In this document: positions 15,688 to 23,192 of the stretch, one piece after another
Layout: every line of letters begins with the position of its first letter
Position numbering within the stretch: position 1 is the stretch's first letter
NCBI GenBank assembly: GCA_025464925.1
Contig: JAODMS010000017.1
Span: 1-31,312, forward strand
Length of the DNA stretch: 31,312 nucleotides
Source: Arthrobacter sp.
GTDB taxonomy: Bacteria > Actinomycetota > Actinomycetes > Actinomycetales > Micrococcaceae
Reading direction: 5' to 3'
The notes under the pieces: model-generated
The model's database searches: none
The model's input: only the letters and a program-made list of their open reading frames with translations
What the model was told of the DNA's origin: nothing
Program-made: the position numbers and the translations under genes

Positions 15688-15693
15688 TAGGCT
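15688..15693 (+). promoter_or_regulatory. -10 box TAGGCT for a leaderless CPBP-protease transcript
   Basis: TAGGCT, six bases (GGGAGC), then the ATG at 15700. The GGGAG lies too close to the ATG to be a good ribosome site, so leaderless translation is likely. Confidence 0.5.
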
Positions 15694-15699
15694 GGGAGC

Positions 15700-16461
15700 A
15701 TGGGCACAGTTCTCCGAACACCACCAGCGCCGCGGCCGGAACTTTACCGGTTCTCCGGGCTCGATCTCGCCACCTGCGGGCTCTATGCGGCCGTGGCGGC
15801 GTTCTTTGCCGTGGCCGGCGATCTGCTCGCGCCGCTGCTGCTGGAGTTGTCGCCGAACCCGGCCGTGGCGTCCTACTCCGTGAACCTGCTTTTCTACGGG
15901 ACCATCGGCCTCCTGGCCCTGGCCGCGGCCCGGCACGTCGCCGCCCGCGACCTCCGGGTCCTGGCCACCCGCCCGTGGTTTACCCTGCTGATGGTCCCGC
16001 TGGCAGTCCTGGCGATGCTGATCCTCACCGCGGTCCTCGTGGCGCTCAGCGGCCCCGGGCCGACGTCGGCCAACCAGGCCGGCCTCCAGGCCCTCATGCA
16101 GCAGGTGCCGGCCTGGCTGATGGTGCCCCTGCTCGTGATCGTGGGCCCCTTCGTGGAGGAGTACATCTTCCGCCATCTGCTGATCGGCAAGCTCAGCCGC
16201 CGGGTCAACATCTGGATCTGTTGCGCCCTGTCCGTGGTGCTGTTCGCTTCCCTGCACATCGTCGGGCAGGAGGACCTGGCCCTGCCGGTGCTGATGCCCT
16301 ACCTCGCCATGGGCGCGGTCCTGGTATTCGTCTATGTCTGGACCGGCAAGAACGTGATGTTCTCCTACTTCGTCCACGCCGCAAAGAACCTGATTGCCGT
16401 CATCTTCATCTACGCGATTCCGCCGCAGGTCCTGGAGCAGCTGCAGCAGGTCCAGCCCTAG
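15700..16461 (+). CDS. CPBP-family intramembrane metalloprotease (CAAX/Abi-like)
   Basis: A 253-residue polytopic protein with about six to eight hydrophobic segments. The CPBP (COG1266) motifs are in order: EEYIFRH with Glu153, Glu154 and Arg158; LFASLH with His186; and HAAKN with His226 and Asn230. All proposed catalytic residues of the Rce1-type glutamate protease family are present, so it should be active in the membrane. Bacterial relatives process peptides or give immunity to bacteriocins, but no peptide gene is seen next to it. It is divergent from the amino acid permease and stands alone. The intergenic region 15421-15699 holds only the -10 box noted and three TCGAAG copies. Confidence 0.85.
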   Translation: MGTVLRTPPAPRPELYRFSGLDLATCGLYAAVAAFFAVAGDLLAPLLLELSPNPAVASYSVNLLFYGTIGLLALAAARHVAARDLRVLATRPWFTLLMVPLAVLAMLILTAVLVALSGPGPTSANQAGLQALMQQVPAWLMVPLLVIVGPFVEEYIFRHLLIGKLSRRVNIWICCALSVVLFASLHIVGQEDLALPVLMPYLAMGAVLVFVYVWTGKNVMFSYFVHAAKNLIAVIFIYAIPPQVLEQLQQVQP

Positions 16462-16522
16462 TCCTGCCTGCTGACGCGGGCCTGATTCTGCCCGGACCCT
16501 ACCGGCGGGGTCGCCGGCGTCG

Positions 16523-16528
16523 TAGTTT
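16523..16528 (+). promoter_or_regulatory. -10 box TAGTTT for a leaderless glyoxalase-like transcript
   Basis: TAGTTT, six bases (CTTTCC), then the ATG at 16535. No Shine-Dalgarno sequence is present. Confidence 0.55.
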
Positions 16529-16534
16529 CTTTCC

Positions 16535-16975
16535 ATGGCACTCAACATCCAGATAGCAGTCGACTGCAGGAATCCGCACGGGCTGGCCGATTGGTGGGCC
16601 GAGACCCTGGACTGGGCGGTGGAGCCGCAGGACGAGGGCTTCATCCAGTCCATGATCGACCAGGGCTTCGCCACCGAGGCGGACACGCAGCTGCACCACG
16701 GGAAACGCGTGTGGCGGGACGGCGCCGCCATCCGCCCGGCCGACGAACTCGGCGCCAGGCCGCCCACCCGGCGCCTGTTGTTCCAGACGGCCCCGGAAGG
16801 AAAAACCGTCAAGAACCGGGTCCACTGGGACGTGAACCTCGAAGGCCGGGACAAGGACGCGGTCCGGACAGCCCTCCAGGCCCGTGGCGCCACCTTCCTC
16901 TACACGGCCAGCCAGGGACCGCATTCATGGCACACAATGGCCGACCCGGAGGGCAACGAGTTCTGCATCAGCTGA
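16535..16975 (+). CDS. VOC family protein (glyoxalase-like domain)
   Basis: A 146-residue vicinal-oxygen-chelate protein of the Glyoxalase_6 type. It begins MALNIQIAVDCRNPHGLADWWAE, has RLLFQTAPEGKTVKNRVHWDVNLE in the centre and ends MADPEGNEFCIS, a common C-terminal signature of this group. The His in VHWDV and the Glu in GNEF are likely metal ligands. It is not closely similar to the other VOC protein at 1361-1768. The substrate is unknown. It lies 21 bases upstream of menB, but menB has its own -10 box, so cotranscription is only partial at most. Confidence 0.8.
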   Translation: MALNIQIAVDCRNPHGLADWWAETLDWAVEPQDEGFIQSMIDQGFATEADTQLHHGKRVWRDGAAIRPADELGARPPTRRLLFQTAPEGKTVKNRVHWDVNLEGRDKDAVRTALQARGATFLYTASQGPHSWHTMADPEGNEFCIS

Positions 16976-16984
16976 GCCGATTAC

Positions 16985-16990
16985 TAGACT
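16985..16990 (+). promoter_or_regulatory. -10 box TAGACT for a leaderless menB transcript
   Basis: TAGACT, six bases (CGGGAT), then the GTG at 16997. The geometry predicts transcription starting at or next to the G of the start codon. Confidence 0.6.
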
Positions 16991-16996
16991 CGGGAT

Positions 16997-17950
16997 GTGA
17001 GCAACGAAATCCCCGCCCAGGTGTCCGACGTCTTTGACCCCACCCGCTGGCGCAACGTGTCCGGTTTCGACGACTTCCAGGACATGACGTACCACCGGCA
17101 GGTGGAGCGCTCCGAGGACGGTTCGGTGCTGCGGGACCTGCCCACGGTCCGCATCGCCTTCAACCGGCCCGAGGTCCGCAACGCGTTCCGTCCCGGCACC
17201 GTGGACGAGCTGTACCGGGCCATGGACCACGCCCGGATGACCCCGGATGTGGCCACCGTGCTGCTCACCGGCAACGGCCCCTCCCCCAAGGACGGCGGCC
17301 ACTCGTTCTGCTCCGGCGGTGACCAGCGGATCCGCGGACGCGACGGCTACCGCTACGCCGAGGTGGAAACCCCGGAGACCATTGATCCGGCCCGGGCCGG
17401 CCGGCTGCACATCCTTGAGGTCCAGCGGCTCATGCGCACCATGCCCAAGGTGGTCATCGCCGTCGTGAACGGCTGGGCGGCCGGCGGCGGCCACTCGCTG
17501 CATGTTGTCGCCGACCTCACCATAGCGTCCCGCCAGCACGGCAAGTTCAAGCAGACCGATGCCACTGTCGGCAGCTTCGACGCCGGCTACGGCTCCGCGC
17601 TGCTGGCCCGCCAGATCGGCCAGAAAGCCGCCCGCGAGATCTTCTTCCTGGCCCGCGAATACTCGGCCGAGGACATGGTCCGGATGGGCGCGGTCAACGA
17701 GGCCGTGGACCATGAACGGCTGGAGGACGTGGCCCTGGAGTACGCCGCGGACATCGCCGGCCAGTCCCCGCAGGCTCTCCGGATGCTCAAGTTCGCCTTC
17801 AACCTCGCCGACGACGGGCTGGCGGGCCAGCAGGTGTTCGCCGGCGAGGCCACCCGGCTGGCGTACATGACGGACGAGGCGGTGGAGGGCAAGGAGGCCT
17901 TCCTGGAAAAGCGCGATCCGGACTGGTCCAAATTCCCCCACTACTTCTAA
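16997..17950 (+). CDS. menB: 1,4-dihydroxy-2-naphthoyl-CoA synthase MenB
   Basis: This 317-residue crotonase-family enzyme cyclises o-succinylbenzoyl-CoA in menaquinone synthesis. The signature FCSGGDQRIRGRDGYRYA (about 104-121) is specific to MenB. The oxyanion region is NGWAAGGGHSLHVVADL. TDATVGSFDAGYGSA keeps Asp188, Ser193 and Asp195, equivalent to Asp185, Ser190 and Asp192 of the M. tuberculosis enzyme. This is the bicarbonate-independent type with an acidic residue in the active site. The C-terminus WSKFPHYF is typical. The start is the GTG at 16997, six bases after TAGACT. menE follows after 10 bases with GAAGGA as ribosome site, so menB, menE and menA form an operon. Confidence 0.97.
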   Translation: MSNEIPAQVSDVFDPTRWRNVSGFDDFQDMTYHRQVERSEDGSVLRDLPTVRIAFNRPEVRNAFRPGTVDELYRAMDHARMTPDVATVLLTGNGPSPKDGGHSFCSGGDQRIRGRDGYRYAEVETPETIDPARAGRLHILEVQRLMRTMPKVVIAVVNGWAAGGGHSLHVVADLTIASRQHGKFKQTDATVGSFDAGYGSALLARQIGQKAAREIFFLAREYSAEDMVRMGAVNEAVDHERLEDVALEYAADIAGQSPQALRMLKFAFNLADDGLAGQQVFAGEATRLAYMTDEAVEGKEAFLEKRDPDWSKFPHYF

Positions 17951-17960
17951 GAAGGATGCC

Positions 17961-19127
17961 ATGACCTCCGGACCCGTCGCTGGACCCGTAAACATCGAAC
18001 CTGCCCTCGCGGCCCTGGCCGCGGCCCTGCGCGGCGAGGGTCCCGCCGTCGAACTGTCCGCCGGCCCGGACGGACATCCGGTGGTGTCCGTCGTGGAGAC
18101 TCCCGGGATCGAGGACGCCGCCGTGGTGGTGCGCACCTCCGGCTCCACCGGCACCCCGAAGGCCACCGTCCTGACCCTCGACGCACTGGCCTCCTCTTCG
18201 ATGGCCACCGCCCTGGCGTTGAAGGGCGAGGGCCAGTGGCTGCTGGCGTTGCCGGTGCAGTACGTCGCCGGGGTGCAGGTGCTGGTCCGATCGCTCTTCG
18301 CCGGCACCCGGCCCTGGGTCATGGACCTCAGCGGCGGCTTCACGCCGGCGGCCTTCACCGCCGCTGCGCTCGAGCTCACCGACAAGATCCGTTTCACCTC
18401 GCTCGTTCCCACCCAGCTGCAGCGGCTGCTGGACTTTCCAACCGCGGACACTCTGGCCGTGCTCCGGCGCTTCAACGGCATTCTGCTCGGCGGAGCCCCC
18501 GCCTCGCCGGAGCTGCTTGCCGCGGCACGGGAGGCCGGACTCCGGGTGGTGGCCACCTACGGCTCCGCGGAGACTTGCGGCGGCTGCGTCTACGACGGCG
18601 AGCCGCTCGACGGCGTCGACGTGAAGCTTGACGAGGATGGGCGCATCCTGCTGGGCGGTGCCACCATTGCGTCCGGCTATCTGGACTCCCCCGAACTCAC
18701 GGACCAGGCCTTCCTCGAGGAGGACGGCGTCCGCTGGTACCGCACCAACGACCTCGGCGAACTGGACGCGGACGGCAGGCTCACGGTGCTGGGCAGGGCC
18801 GACGACGTCGTTCTCACGGGCGGCCTGAAAATCTCGGCCGCGCATGTGCAGGCGGAGCTGGAAAAGTTCGACGGCGTGCTGTCCGCCTTTGTGGCCGGTG
18901 TCCCCTCGGCCGAATGGGGCCAGGCGCTGGCCGCCTATGTCGCGGTGGCCGACAGTTCCCCGGAAGGCATCCGGAAGTTCACCGCCAGCGCGCCCTGGGG
19001 ACCGGTGCTGGGGCACCTGGCGCCGAAAACCGTCCTGGCTGCCGCCGAACTGCTGATGCTGCCCAACGGCAAGCCGGACCGGCTGGGCATGGTTGCCCTG
19101 CTGGACTCGCTGCATCAGGGAAAATAG
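17961..19127 (+). CDS. menE: o-succinylbenzoate--CoA ligase MenE
   Basis: A 388-residue adenylate-forming enzyme that activates o-succinylbenzoate with ATP and CoA, one step before MenB. The phosphate-binding loop SGSTGTPKA is at about residues 60-68. The A5 motif is VATYGSAETCGG. The TGD-like region YRTNDLGELD is followed by GRADDVVLTGGLKIS. The catalytic lysine is in LPNGKPDRL near the C-terminus. The protein is shorter than general acyl-CoA ligases, as usual for actinobacterial MenE. AAGGATGCC just upstream of the ATG supports the start. It sits between menB and menA on the same strand; menC, menD and menF are not in the window. Confidence 0.93.
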   Translation: MTSGPVAGPVNIEPALAALAAALRGEGPAVELSAGPDGHPVVSVVETPGIEDAAVVVRTSGSTGTPKATVLTLDALASSSMATALALKGEGQWLLALPVQYVAGVQVLVRSLFAGTRPWVMDLSGGFTPAAFTAAALELTDKIRFTSLVPTQLQRLLDFPTADTLAVLRRFNGILLGGAPASPELLAAAREAGLRVVATYGSAETCGGCVYDGEPLDGVDVKLDEDGRILLGGATIASGYLDSPELTDQAFLEEDGVRWYRTNDLGELDADGRLTVLGRADDVVLTGGLKISAAHVQAELEKFDGVLSAFVAGVPSAEWGQALAAYVAVADSSPEGIRKFTASAPWGPVLGHLAPKTVLAAAELLMLPNGKPDRLGMVALLDSLHQGK

Positions 19128-19186
19128 ACACACCTGCCGCTTTTCCGACCCGCTATCTTCGCCAAAACCAACTCGAGGTACTGACC

Positions 19187-20068
19187 GTGGCCACAGCCGC
19201 ACAATGGATCCAAGGCGCCCGACTGCGCACCCTGCCGGCCGCGATTGCGCCGGTCCTGATCGGCACCGCGGCCGCCTACGAGATGGATTCGTTCCGTCCC
19301 CTCAACGCCGTGCTGGCTGCGCTGGTTGCCCTGCTCCTGCAGATCGGCGTGAACTACGCCAACGACTACTCCGACGGCATCCGCGGCACGGACGAGGACA
19401 GGGTGGGCCCGCTCCGGCTGACCGGATCGGGCGCGGCCCGCCCGGACCACGTCAAGTGGGCTGCCTTTGCCGCCTTCGGGCTCGCCATGCTTTGCGGCCT
19501 GGCCCTCGTGGTCATCACCCAGGCGTGGTGGCTGATCCTGGTCGGCATCGGATGCGTCCTGGCCGCCTGGGGCTACACCGGCGGCAAGAACCCGTACGGC
19601 TACCTCGGCCTGGGCGACGTGTTCGTCTTTGTCTTCTTCGGGCTCGTGGCCACGCTTGGCACCACCTACGCCCAGGCCGGCCGGCTCAGTCTCGCCGCCG
19701 TCATCGGAGCGATCGGCACGGGGCTGATTGCCTGCGCCCTGCTCATGGCCAACAATGTCCGCGACATCCCCACCGACAGGAATGCCGGGAAAAAAACGCT
19801 GGCCGTCCGGCTCGGGGACAAGCACGCCCGCGAAAGCTACGTACTGATGCTCGCCGTCGCGATCCTGCTGGTGATCGTGCTGGCCCCGGGACGGCCCTGG
19901 ATGCTGATTGTGCTGCTGCTGATCCCCGCCTGCCTGATGCCGTCCTGGCTGATGATCGCCGGGCGGCGCCGCAAGAACCTGATTCCGGTGCTCCAGCAGA
20001 CCGGGCTGATCAACCTGGGCTACGCCACGCTGTTCGCCCTGGGCCTGGTACTGAGCCACGGATTCTGA
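19187..20068 (+). CDS. menA: 1,4-dihydroxy-2-naphthoate polyprenyltransferase MenA
   Basis: A 293-residue UbiA-superfamily membrane enzyme that attaches the polyprenyl chain to dihydroxynaphthoate. The first Mg-diphosphate motif NYANDYSDGIRGTDEDR begins near residue 56. The second, NNVRDIPTDRNAGKKTLA, is near 185. Eight or nine hydrophobic helices lie around and between them. The frame is open upstream to 18914 inside menE. The GTG at 19187 has GAGG about seven bases upstream and begins the recognised N-terminus with RLRTLPAAIAPV. There are 59 bases between menE and menA. The gene completes the local menaquinone operon. Confidence 0.95.
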   Translation: MATAAQWIQGARLRTLPAAIAPVLIGTAAAYEMDSFRPLNAVLAALVALLLQIGVNYANDYSDGIRGTDEDRVGPLRLTGSGAARPDHVKWAAFAAFGLAMLCGLALVVITQAWWLILVGIGCVLAAWGYTGGKNPYGYLGLGDVFVFVFFGLVATLGTTYAQAGRLSLAAVIGAIGTGLIACALLMANNVRDIPTDRNAGKKTLAVRLGDKHARESYVLMLAVAILLVIVLAPGRPWMLIVLLLIPACLMPSWLMIAGRRRKNLIPVLQQTGLINLGYATLFALGLVLSHGF

Positions 20069-20154
20069 GGCAGCGGCCCGTGGCCGCCAGGTCCGGCCGG
20101 AGGCCTGACCCGCGCGGTCCGGGCCGGAGGTCCGTGCGCGCAGAATGCAGTCGG

Positions 20155-20463
20155 TTAGGAGTCCTTGGGGCGGATGTCCCTGCGGACAGCAAGGTTCGGG
20201 TTCTCGTCCACCATCCGGTCCTCGGCATGGGCGTCCTCCACTTCCCCGGCGCTGCGCAGCGGCTTCGCCCTGCCCGAGAATCGTTCGTGGAGCGTGGCGG
20301 TAGCCGCGTCGCGCTGCTTCTGGAAGAAGAGGTAGCTGATGGCGAAGGACATCATTCCGGCGCAGAGGACAGCCAGTAGCCATCCCAGCTGCAGGTAGAC
20401 GAACAGCGCTAACAATGGCGCGAACAGCGCCAGCCGGATCAGGGTGTATTTCAGGAAAGGCAC
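20155..20463 (-). CDS. DUF4229 small membrane protein
   Basis: A 102-residue protein. The first 50 residues hold two hydrophobic helices (about 5-24 and 29-48). A charged cytoplasmic tail containing LHERFSGRAKPLRSAGEVED follows. This matches the DUF4229 family of actinobacteria, often encoded near menA. The function is unknown. The GTG start at 20463 is preceded by TAAACT and six bases with no Shine-Dalgarno sequence, so the mRNA is probably leaderless. The gene is convergent with menA and divergent from the PLDc_N gene. Confidence 0.8.
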   Translation of the reverse strand: MPFLKYTLIRLALFAPLLALFVYLQLGWLLAVLCAGMMSFAISYLFFQKQRDAATATLHERFSGRAKPLRSAGEVEDAHAEDRMVDENPNLAVRRDIRPKDS

Positions 20464-20469
20464 ACTCTA

Positions 20470-20475
20470 AGTTTA
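20470..20475 (-). promoter_or_regulatory. -10 box TAAACT for a leaderless DUF4229 transcript
   Basis: On the minus strand TAAACT is followed by TAGAGT (six bases) and the GTG at 20463. The TAGAGT itself touches the start codon and is too close to serve as the -10 box. Confidence 0.55.
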
Positions 20476-20580
20476 GCCGTCCGGCGGCAGCCTGAACTCG
20501 GTGTGCGGCCCGGTGCTTGCCCCGCTGCCGCGCCCTCCATCCGGGTGCACACCAGCGACCCGGCGGAGTCGCTTGGACGC

Positions 20581-20586
20581 TAGACT
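20581..20586 (+). promoter_or_regulatory. -10 box TAGACT for a leaderless PLDc_N transcript
   Basis: TAGACT, six bases (AAATGT), then the ATG at 20593, with no ribosome site. Confidence 0.6.
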
Positions 20587-20592
20587 AAATGT

Positions 20593-21018
20593 ATGCTCCG
20601 TGTTGTGGTCACAGTCGCCGTACTCGTCGTATTTGTCTATGGACTGGTCGATGTGATCCGTACTGACTCGCGCCTGACCAAGGGCATTTCAAAGCCGGCC
20701 TGGATCGTGGTCCAGATCGTCCTTCCGGTCATCGGCGCCACCCTGTGGTTCCTGATCGGGCGCCCGCGCGGCACGGGACCGGCTCCAAGCAGCTACGGGC
20801 ATCCGATCGCTCCGGACGACGACCCGGAATTCCTGCGCAACCTCGAAATCCGCCGGCGTAACCAGGCTGAGGCCGATCGGCTCAAGAAGCTGAAAGACGA
20901 GCTGGACGCCAAGGAGCGCAAGCTCGGGGACGGCGGCGAAGCGCGCGGCGAAGGCGGCCCGGATGACGCCCATGGGTCCGGCGATGCCGGGGCGCAGGGC
21001 ACCGACGAGGTCAAGTAA
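20593..21018 (+). CDS. PLDc_N domain membrane protein
   Basis: A 141-residue protein. Two membrane helices (about residues 3-18 and 35-53) flank DVIRTDSRLTKGISKPAWIVV, which with ATLWFLIGRPRG is the phospholipase_D-nuclease N-terminal (PLDc_N) membrane domain. The catalytic HKD domain is absent, as in most short actinobacterial members. The rest is a charged coiled-coil-like stretch (LEIRRRNQAEADRLKKLKDE) and a Gly/Asp/Glu-rich tail. The function is unknown. The ATG follows a -10 box by six bases. Confidence 0.8.
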   Translation: MLRVVVTVAVLVVFVYGLVDVIRTDSRLTKGISKPAWIVVQIVLPVIGATLWFLIGRPRGTGPAPSSYGHPIAPDDDPEFLRNLEIRRRNQAEADRLKKLKDELDAKERKLGDGGEARGEGGPDDAHGSGDAGAQGTDEVK

Positions 21019-21073
21019 GCCAACCCCCGCCGGCCATATGCCTTAGCGGGCCGGGATGCCTTGTCTGTTTGCC

Positions 21074-21135
21074 GACCGCCTGATCCGTTTGCCGGATAGG
21101 GCCGGACCGCCTGATCCGTTTGCCGGATAGGGCCG
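21074..21135. repeat. Two exact tandem copies of a 31-bp unit
   Basis: Units at 21074-21104 and 21105-21135 are identical and directly adjacent. Each contains ATCCG-TTTGC-CGGAT, a small 5-bp hairpin. A degenerate partial copy (TGTCTGTTTGCCGACCG) lies just upstream at about 21062. The repeat is non-coding, between the PLDc_N gene and the pseudogene. The rest of the gap 21019-21285 shows nothing else I can name. Confidence 0.85.
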
Positions 21136-21273
21136 GAATGCGGACCGTCATAGCGGCCACCTTCGGATAATCGCTGCGCCGGCAGCCTGATGCTCGGGTC
21201 AGCCCACCCGCCCACTGCTCCCCCACACCCGCGCTGTTCGGTGGATAACCCTCCAGCCCCCTCCGGGTGGCCG

Positions 21274-21279
21274 CACAAT
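21274..21279 (+). promoter_or_regulatory. Possible -10 box CACAAT before the pseudogene
   Basis: CACAAT lies six bases before the ATG at 21286, the same spacing as the leaderless genes. The hexamer is a weaker match to TANNNT. Confidence 0.35.
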
Positions 21280-21285
21280 GCTCCT

Positions 21286-22018
21286 ATGCGCCGCCCCAGC
21301 GAGCTTCCCCGACATCTAGTGGACCGGCCCTTCACCGTGGCAGAGGCCCGTCTTGCGGGGCTGAGCCGACGCCGGACCCGTGCCGCGGATCTGGCCAGTC
21401 CGTGCCACGGGGTGCGGACCCTGGCCGCAGCCGAGGACAGCCTGCTGGAACGGGCGCGTGCCGTGGCCGCTGTTACCGGGGCCATCGCGAGCCACACCTC
21501 GGCCGCGGTGCTATGGGGTTTCCCCCTGCCTGCCGCTGTGGAGCGTCCGGGTGTTCTTCACCTGACGAGCCTGCCTCGCAGGCAAGCAGGGCAGGCCGGG
21601 CTCCGTCCGGGCGGTGCAAGCGCGGGCCCTGATGCGGGCGAACACGGATTCTCCCAAGGAGACCGAACTCCGGCTGCTCCTGCTCCGGCACGGCCTTCCG
21701 GAGCCCGCCATCAACGTCCCGATCTTCGACGGGACCGGCGGATGGATCCAGGACCCGGACCTGTCCTACGAGCACGAAAAGGTCGCGATCCAGTACGACG
21801 GCGGACACCATGCCGCGCCGACCCAGCGACGCAGCGACATCTTCCGGGATGAAAACGCCAAGGACGCCGGGTGGCGGGTGGTCGTCCTGACCCAGTGGGA
21901 CCTCACCCCGTTCGCGCCGGGGATGGAGCCAAGCGCCGTGGCCAGGGTCCGGGGCGCGTTGCTGGAGCGAGGCTGGAACCCCGGGCCCGGGCAGCGGGCT
22001 GACGCAAAGGGCCGCTAA
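21286..22018 (+). pseudogene. Broken AbiEi-like/DUF559 protein (frameshift and internal deletion)
   Basis: The N-terminal part begins at the ATG at 21286 (MRRPSELPRHLVDRP) and holds FTVAEARLAGLSRRRTRAADL and SHTSAAVLWGFPLP. That is the winged-helix region of AbiEi-like actinobacterial proteins of about 300 residues. Homology runs out near 21590. The C-terminal part continues in another frame from about 21600, with DSPKETELRLLLLRHGLPEP, then IDG/YDGGHHA and WRVVVLTQWDL, a DUF559 (Vsr-like endonuclease fold) end. Roughly 80-100 residues of the middle seem lost, along with the frame. The hairpin GCCTGC-CTC-GCAGGC (21569-21583) lies next to the junction. The estimate of missing residues rests on remembered family lengths. 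The stop lies inside a terminator stem. Confidence 0.75.
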
Positions 22019-22039
22019 GCGGCGTGGCTTAGCGGCCCT
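22008..22039 (-). terminator. Terminator of the cytochrome c maturation operon
   Basis: A perfect 13-bp stem (AGGGCCGCTAAGC at 22008-22020 with its complement at 22027-22039) has a six-base loop. On the minus strand it ends CCCTTTGCG, downstream of ccsB. It also contains the stop codon of the pseudogene, so it may work in both directions. Confidence 0.75.
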
Positions 22040-22085
22040 GTATGGCGAATCGTCGAAGGGGCGGACCCGGCCTGATGCCCTGGTT

Positions 22086-23192
22086 CTACAGTCCGGAGTA
22101 GGAGTGCAGGCCGTTGAAGAACTGGTTCACGATCGTGAAGTTGAAGACCACGCAGAGGTAGCCGACGATCGAGAGCCAGGCCGCGCGGGTTCCGGTCCAG
22201 CCGCGGGTGGCGCGGGCGTGCAGATAGCCGGCGTAGACCACCCAGATCACGAAGGTCCACACTTCCTTGGTGTCCCAGCCCCAGAACCGGCCCCAGGCTT
22301 TCTCGGCCCAGATGGCCCCGAACATGAGCGTGAACGTCCAGCCCACGAAGGCGATGGCGTTGATCCGGTAGGACAGATTCTCCAGGCTCAGCGCGGACGG
22401 CACCAGGCGCATGAAGCCCAGCTTGTCGCCGCCGCCGGCAGCGATCGTCTTCTGCCGGTGCGACTGCACCAGCTGCAGCGCGGACATCGCGAAGGTCAGG
22501 GTGAACAGCGCGGAGGACAGCACGGCAATGGACACATGGATGATCAGCCAGTAGCTCTGCAGGGCGGGAACGAGGTGTCCGACGGGCGTCCAGTAGGCCA
22601 CGGAGGCGGCCACCAGCATGATGATAGCCAGGCCGATCACGAAGGTGCCCAGGAAGCGCAGGTCGCGGCGGATCAACACGAGCAGGAAGACGGCCACCGC
22701 CACGAAGGCGCCGGTGGTGAGGAATTCGTACATGTTGCCCCACGGCACCCGGCCAGCGCCGAGGGCCCGGGTGAGAACGCCCGCGGCGTGGATCGCGGCG
22801 CCCAGCACGGTCAGTGCGACGGCGACCCGGGCGGGGGCACGCCGTTCGGCGCCGTAGCGCATGCCGCCGTCGGCGGTCTGCCCGATCCCGGCGTTGTTTC
22901 CGGCGGTGCCCGAGACCGACGACGACGGGCGCTCGGCCCGGCCGACAGGACCGGCGACGTCCGAGTCGGCACGGTCCCCGGCAGCCGACGAGCCCTGGAC
23001 GCCGGCGGCGACCGGAACGCGCGCGGTCTCGGCCCCGGCAAGTGCGGCGGCCTTGAGGTCAACTGCGCGCAGCGTCTTGCTGCTCTTGGCCAGGTCCCAG
23101 GCGAAGGCGATGAACGCCACCGTGTAGGTGCCGGCCGCGAGGAGCATGAACAGCTCGCTGTACTGGCCCATGGTTTCGTTGATGGGGAGCAT
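22086..23192 (-). CDS. ccsB: Cytochrome c biogenesis protein CcsB (CcsA/ResC-type haem handling)
   Basis: This 368-residue multi-pass protein is the haem-handling partner of ResB in System II cytochrome c maturation, delivering haem to apocytochrome outside the membrane. The tryptophan-rich WWD-type motif WGRFWGWDTKE is at about 300-310. Conserved helices with GRVPWGNMYEFLTTG and YWLIIHVSIAVLSSALF hold histidine ligands. A hydrophilic, low-complexity insertion covers about residues 45-115 after the first helix. The ATG overlaps the resB stop codon (TAATG), so the two are translated together. A strong terminator lies beyond its stop. Confidence 0.93.
   Translation of the reverse strand: MLPINETMGQYSELFMLLAAGTYTVAFIAFAWDLAKSSKTLRAVDLKAAALAGAETARVPVAAGVQGSSAAGDRADSDVAGPVGRAERPSSSVSGTAGNNAGIGQTADGGMRYGAERRAPARVAVALTVLGAAIHAAGVLTRALGAGRVPWGNMYEFLTTGAFVAVAVFLLVLIRRDLRFLGTFVIGLAIIMLVAASVAYWTPVGHLVPALQSYWLIIHVSIAVLSSALFTLTFAMSALQLVQSHRQKTIAAGGGDKLGFMRLVPSALSLENLSYRINAIAFVGWTFTLMFGAIWAEKAWGRFWGWDTKEVWTFVIWVVYAGYLHARATRGWTGTRAAWLSIVGYLCVVFNFTIVNQFFNGLHSYSGL

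Noticed and set aside
16925..18556. 543-codon open frame opposite menB and menE
   Set aside because: It is the complementary-strand shadow of two recognised genes.
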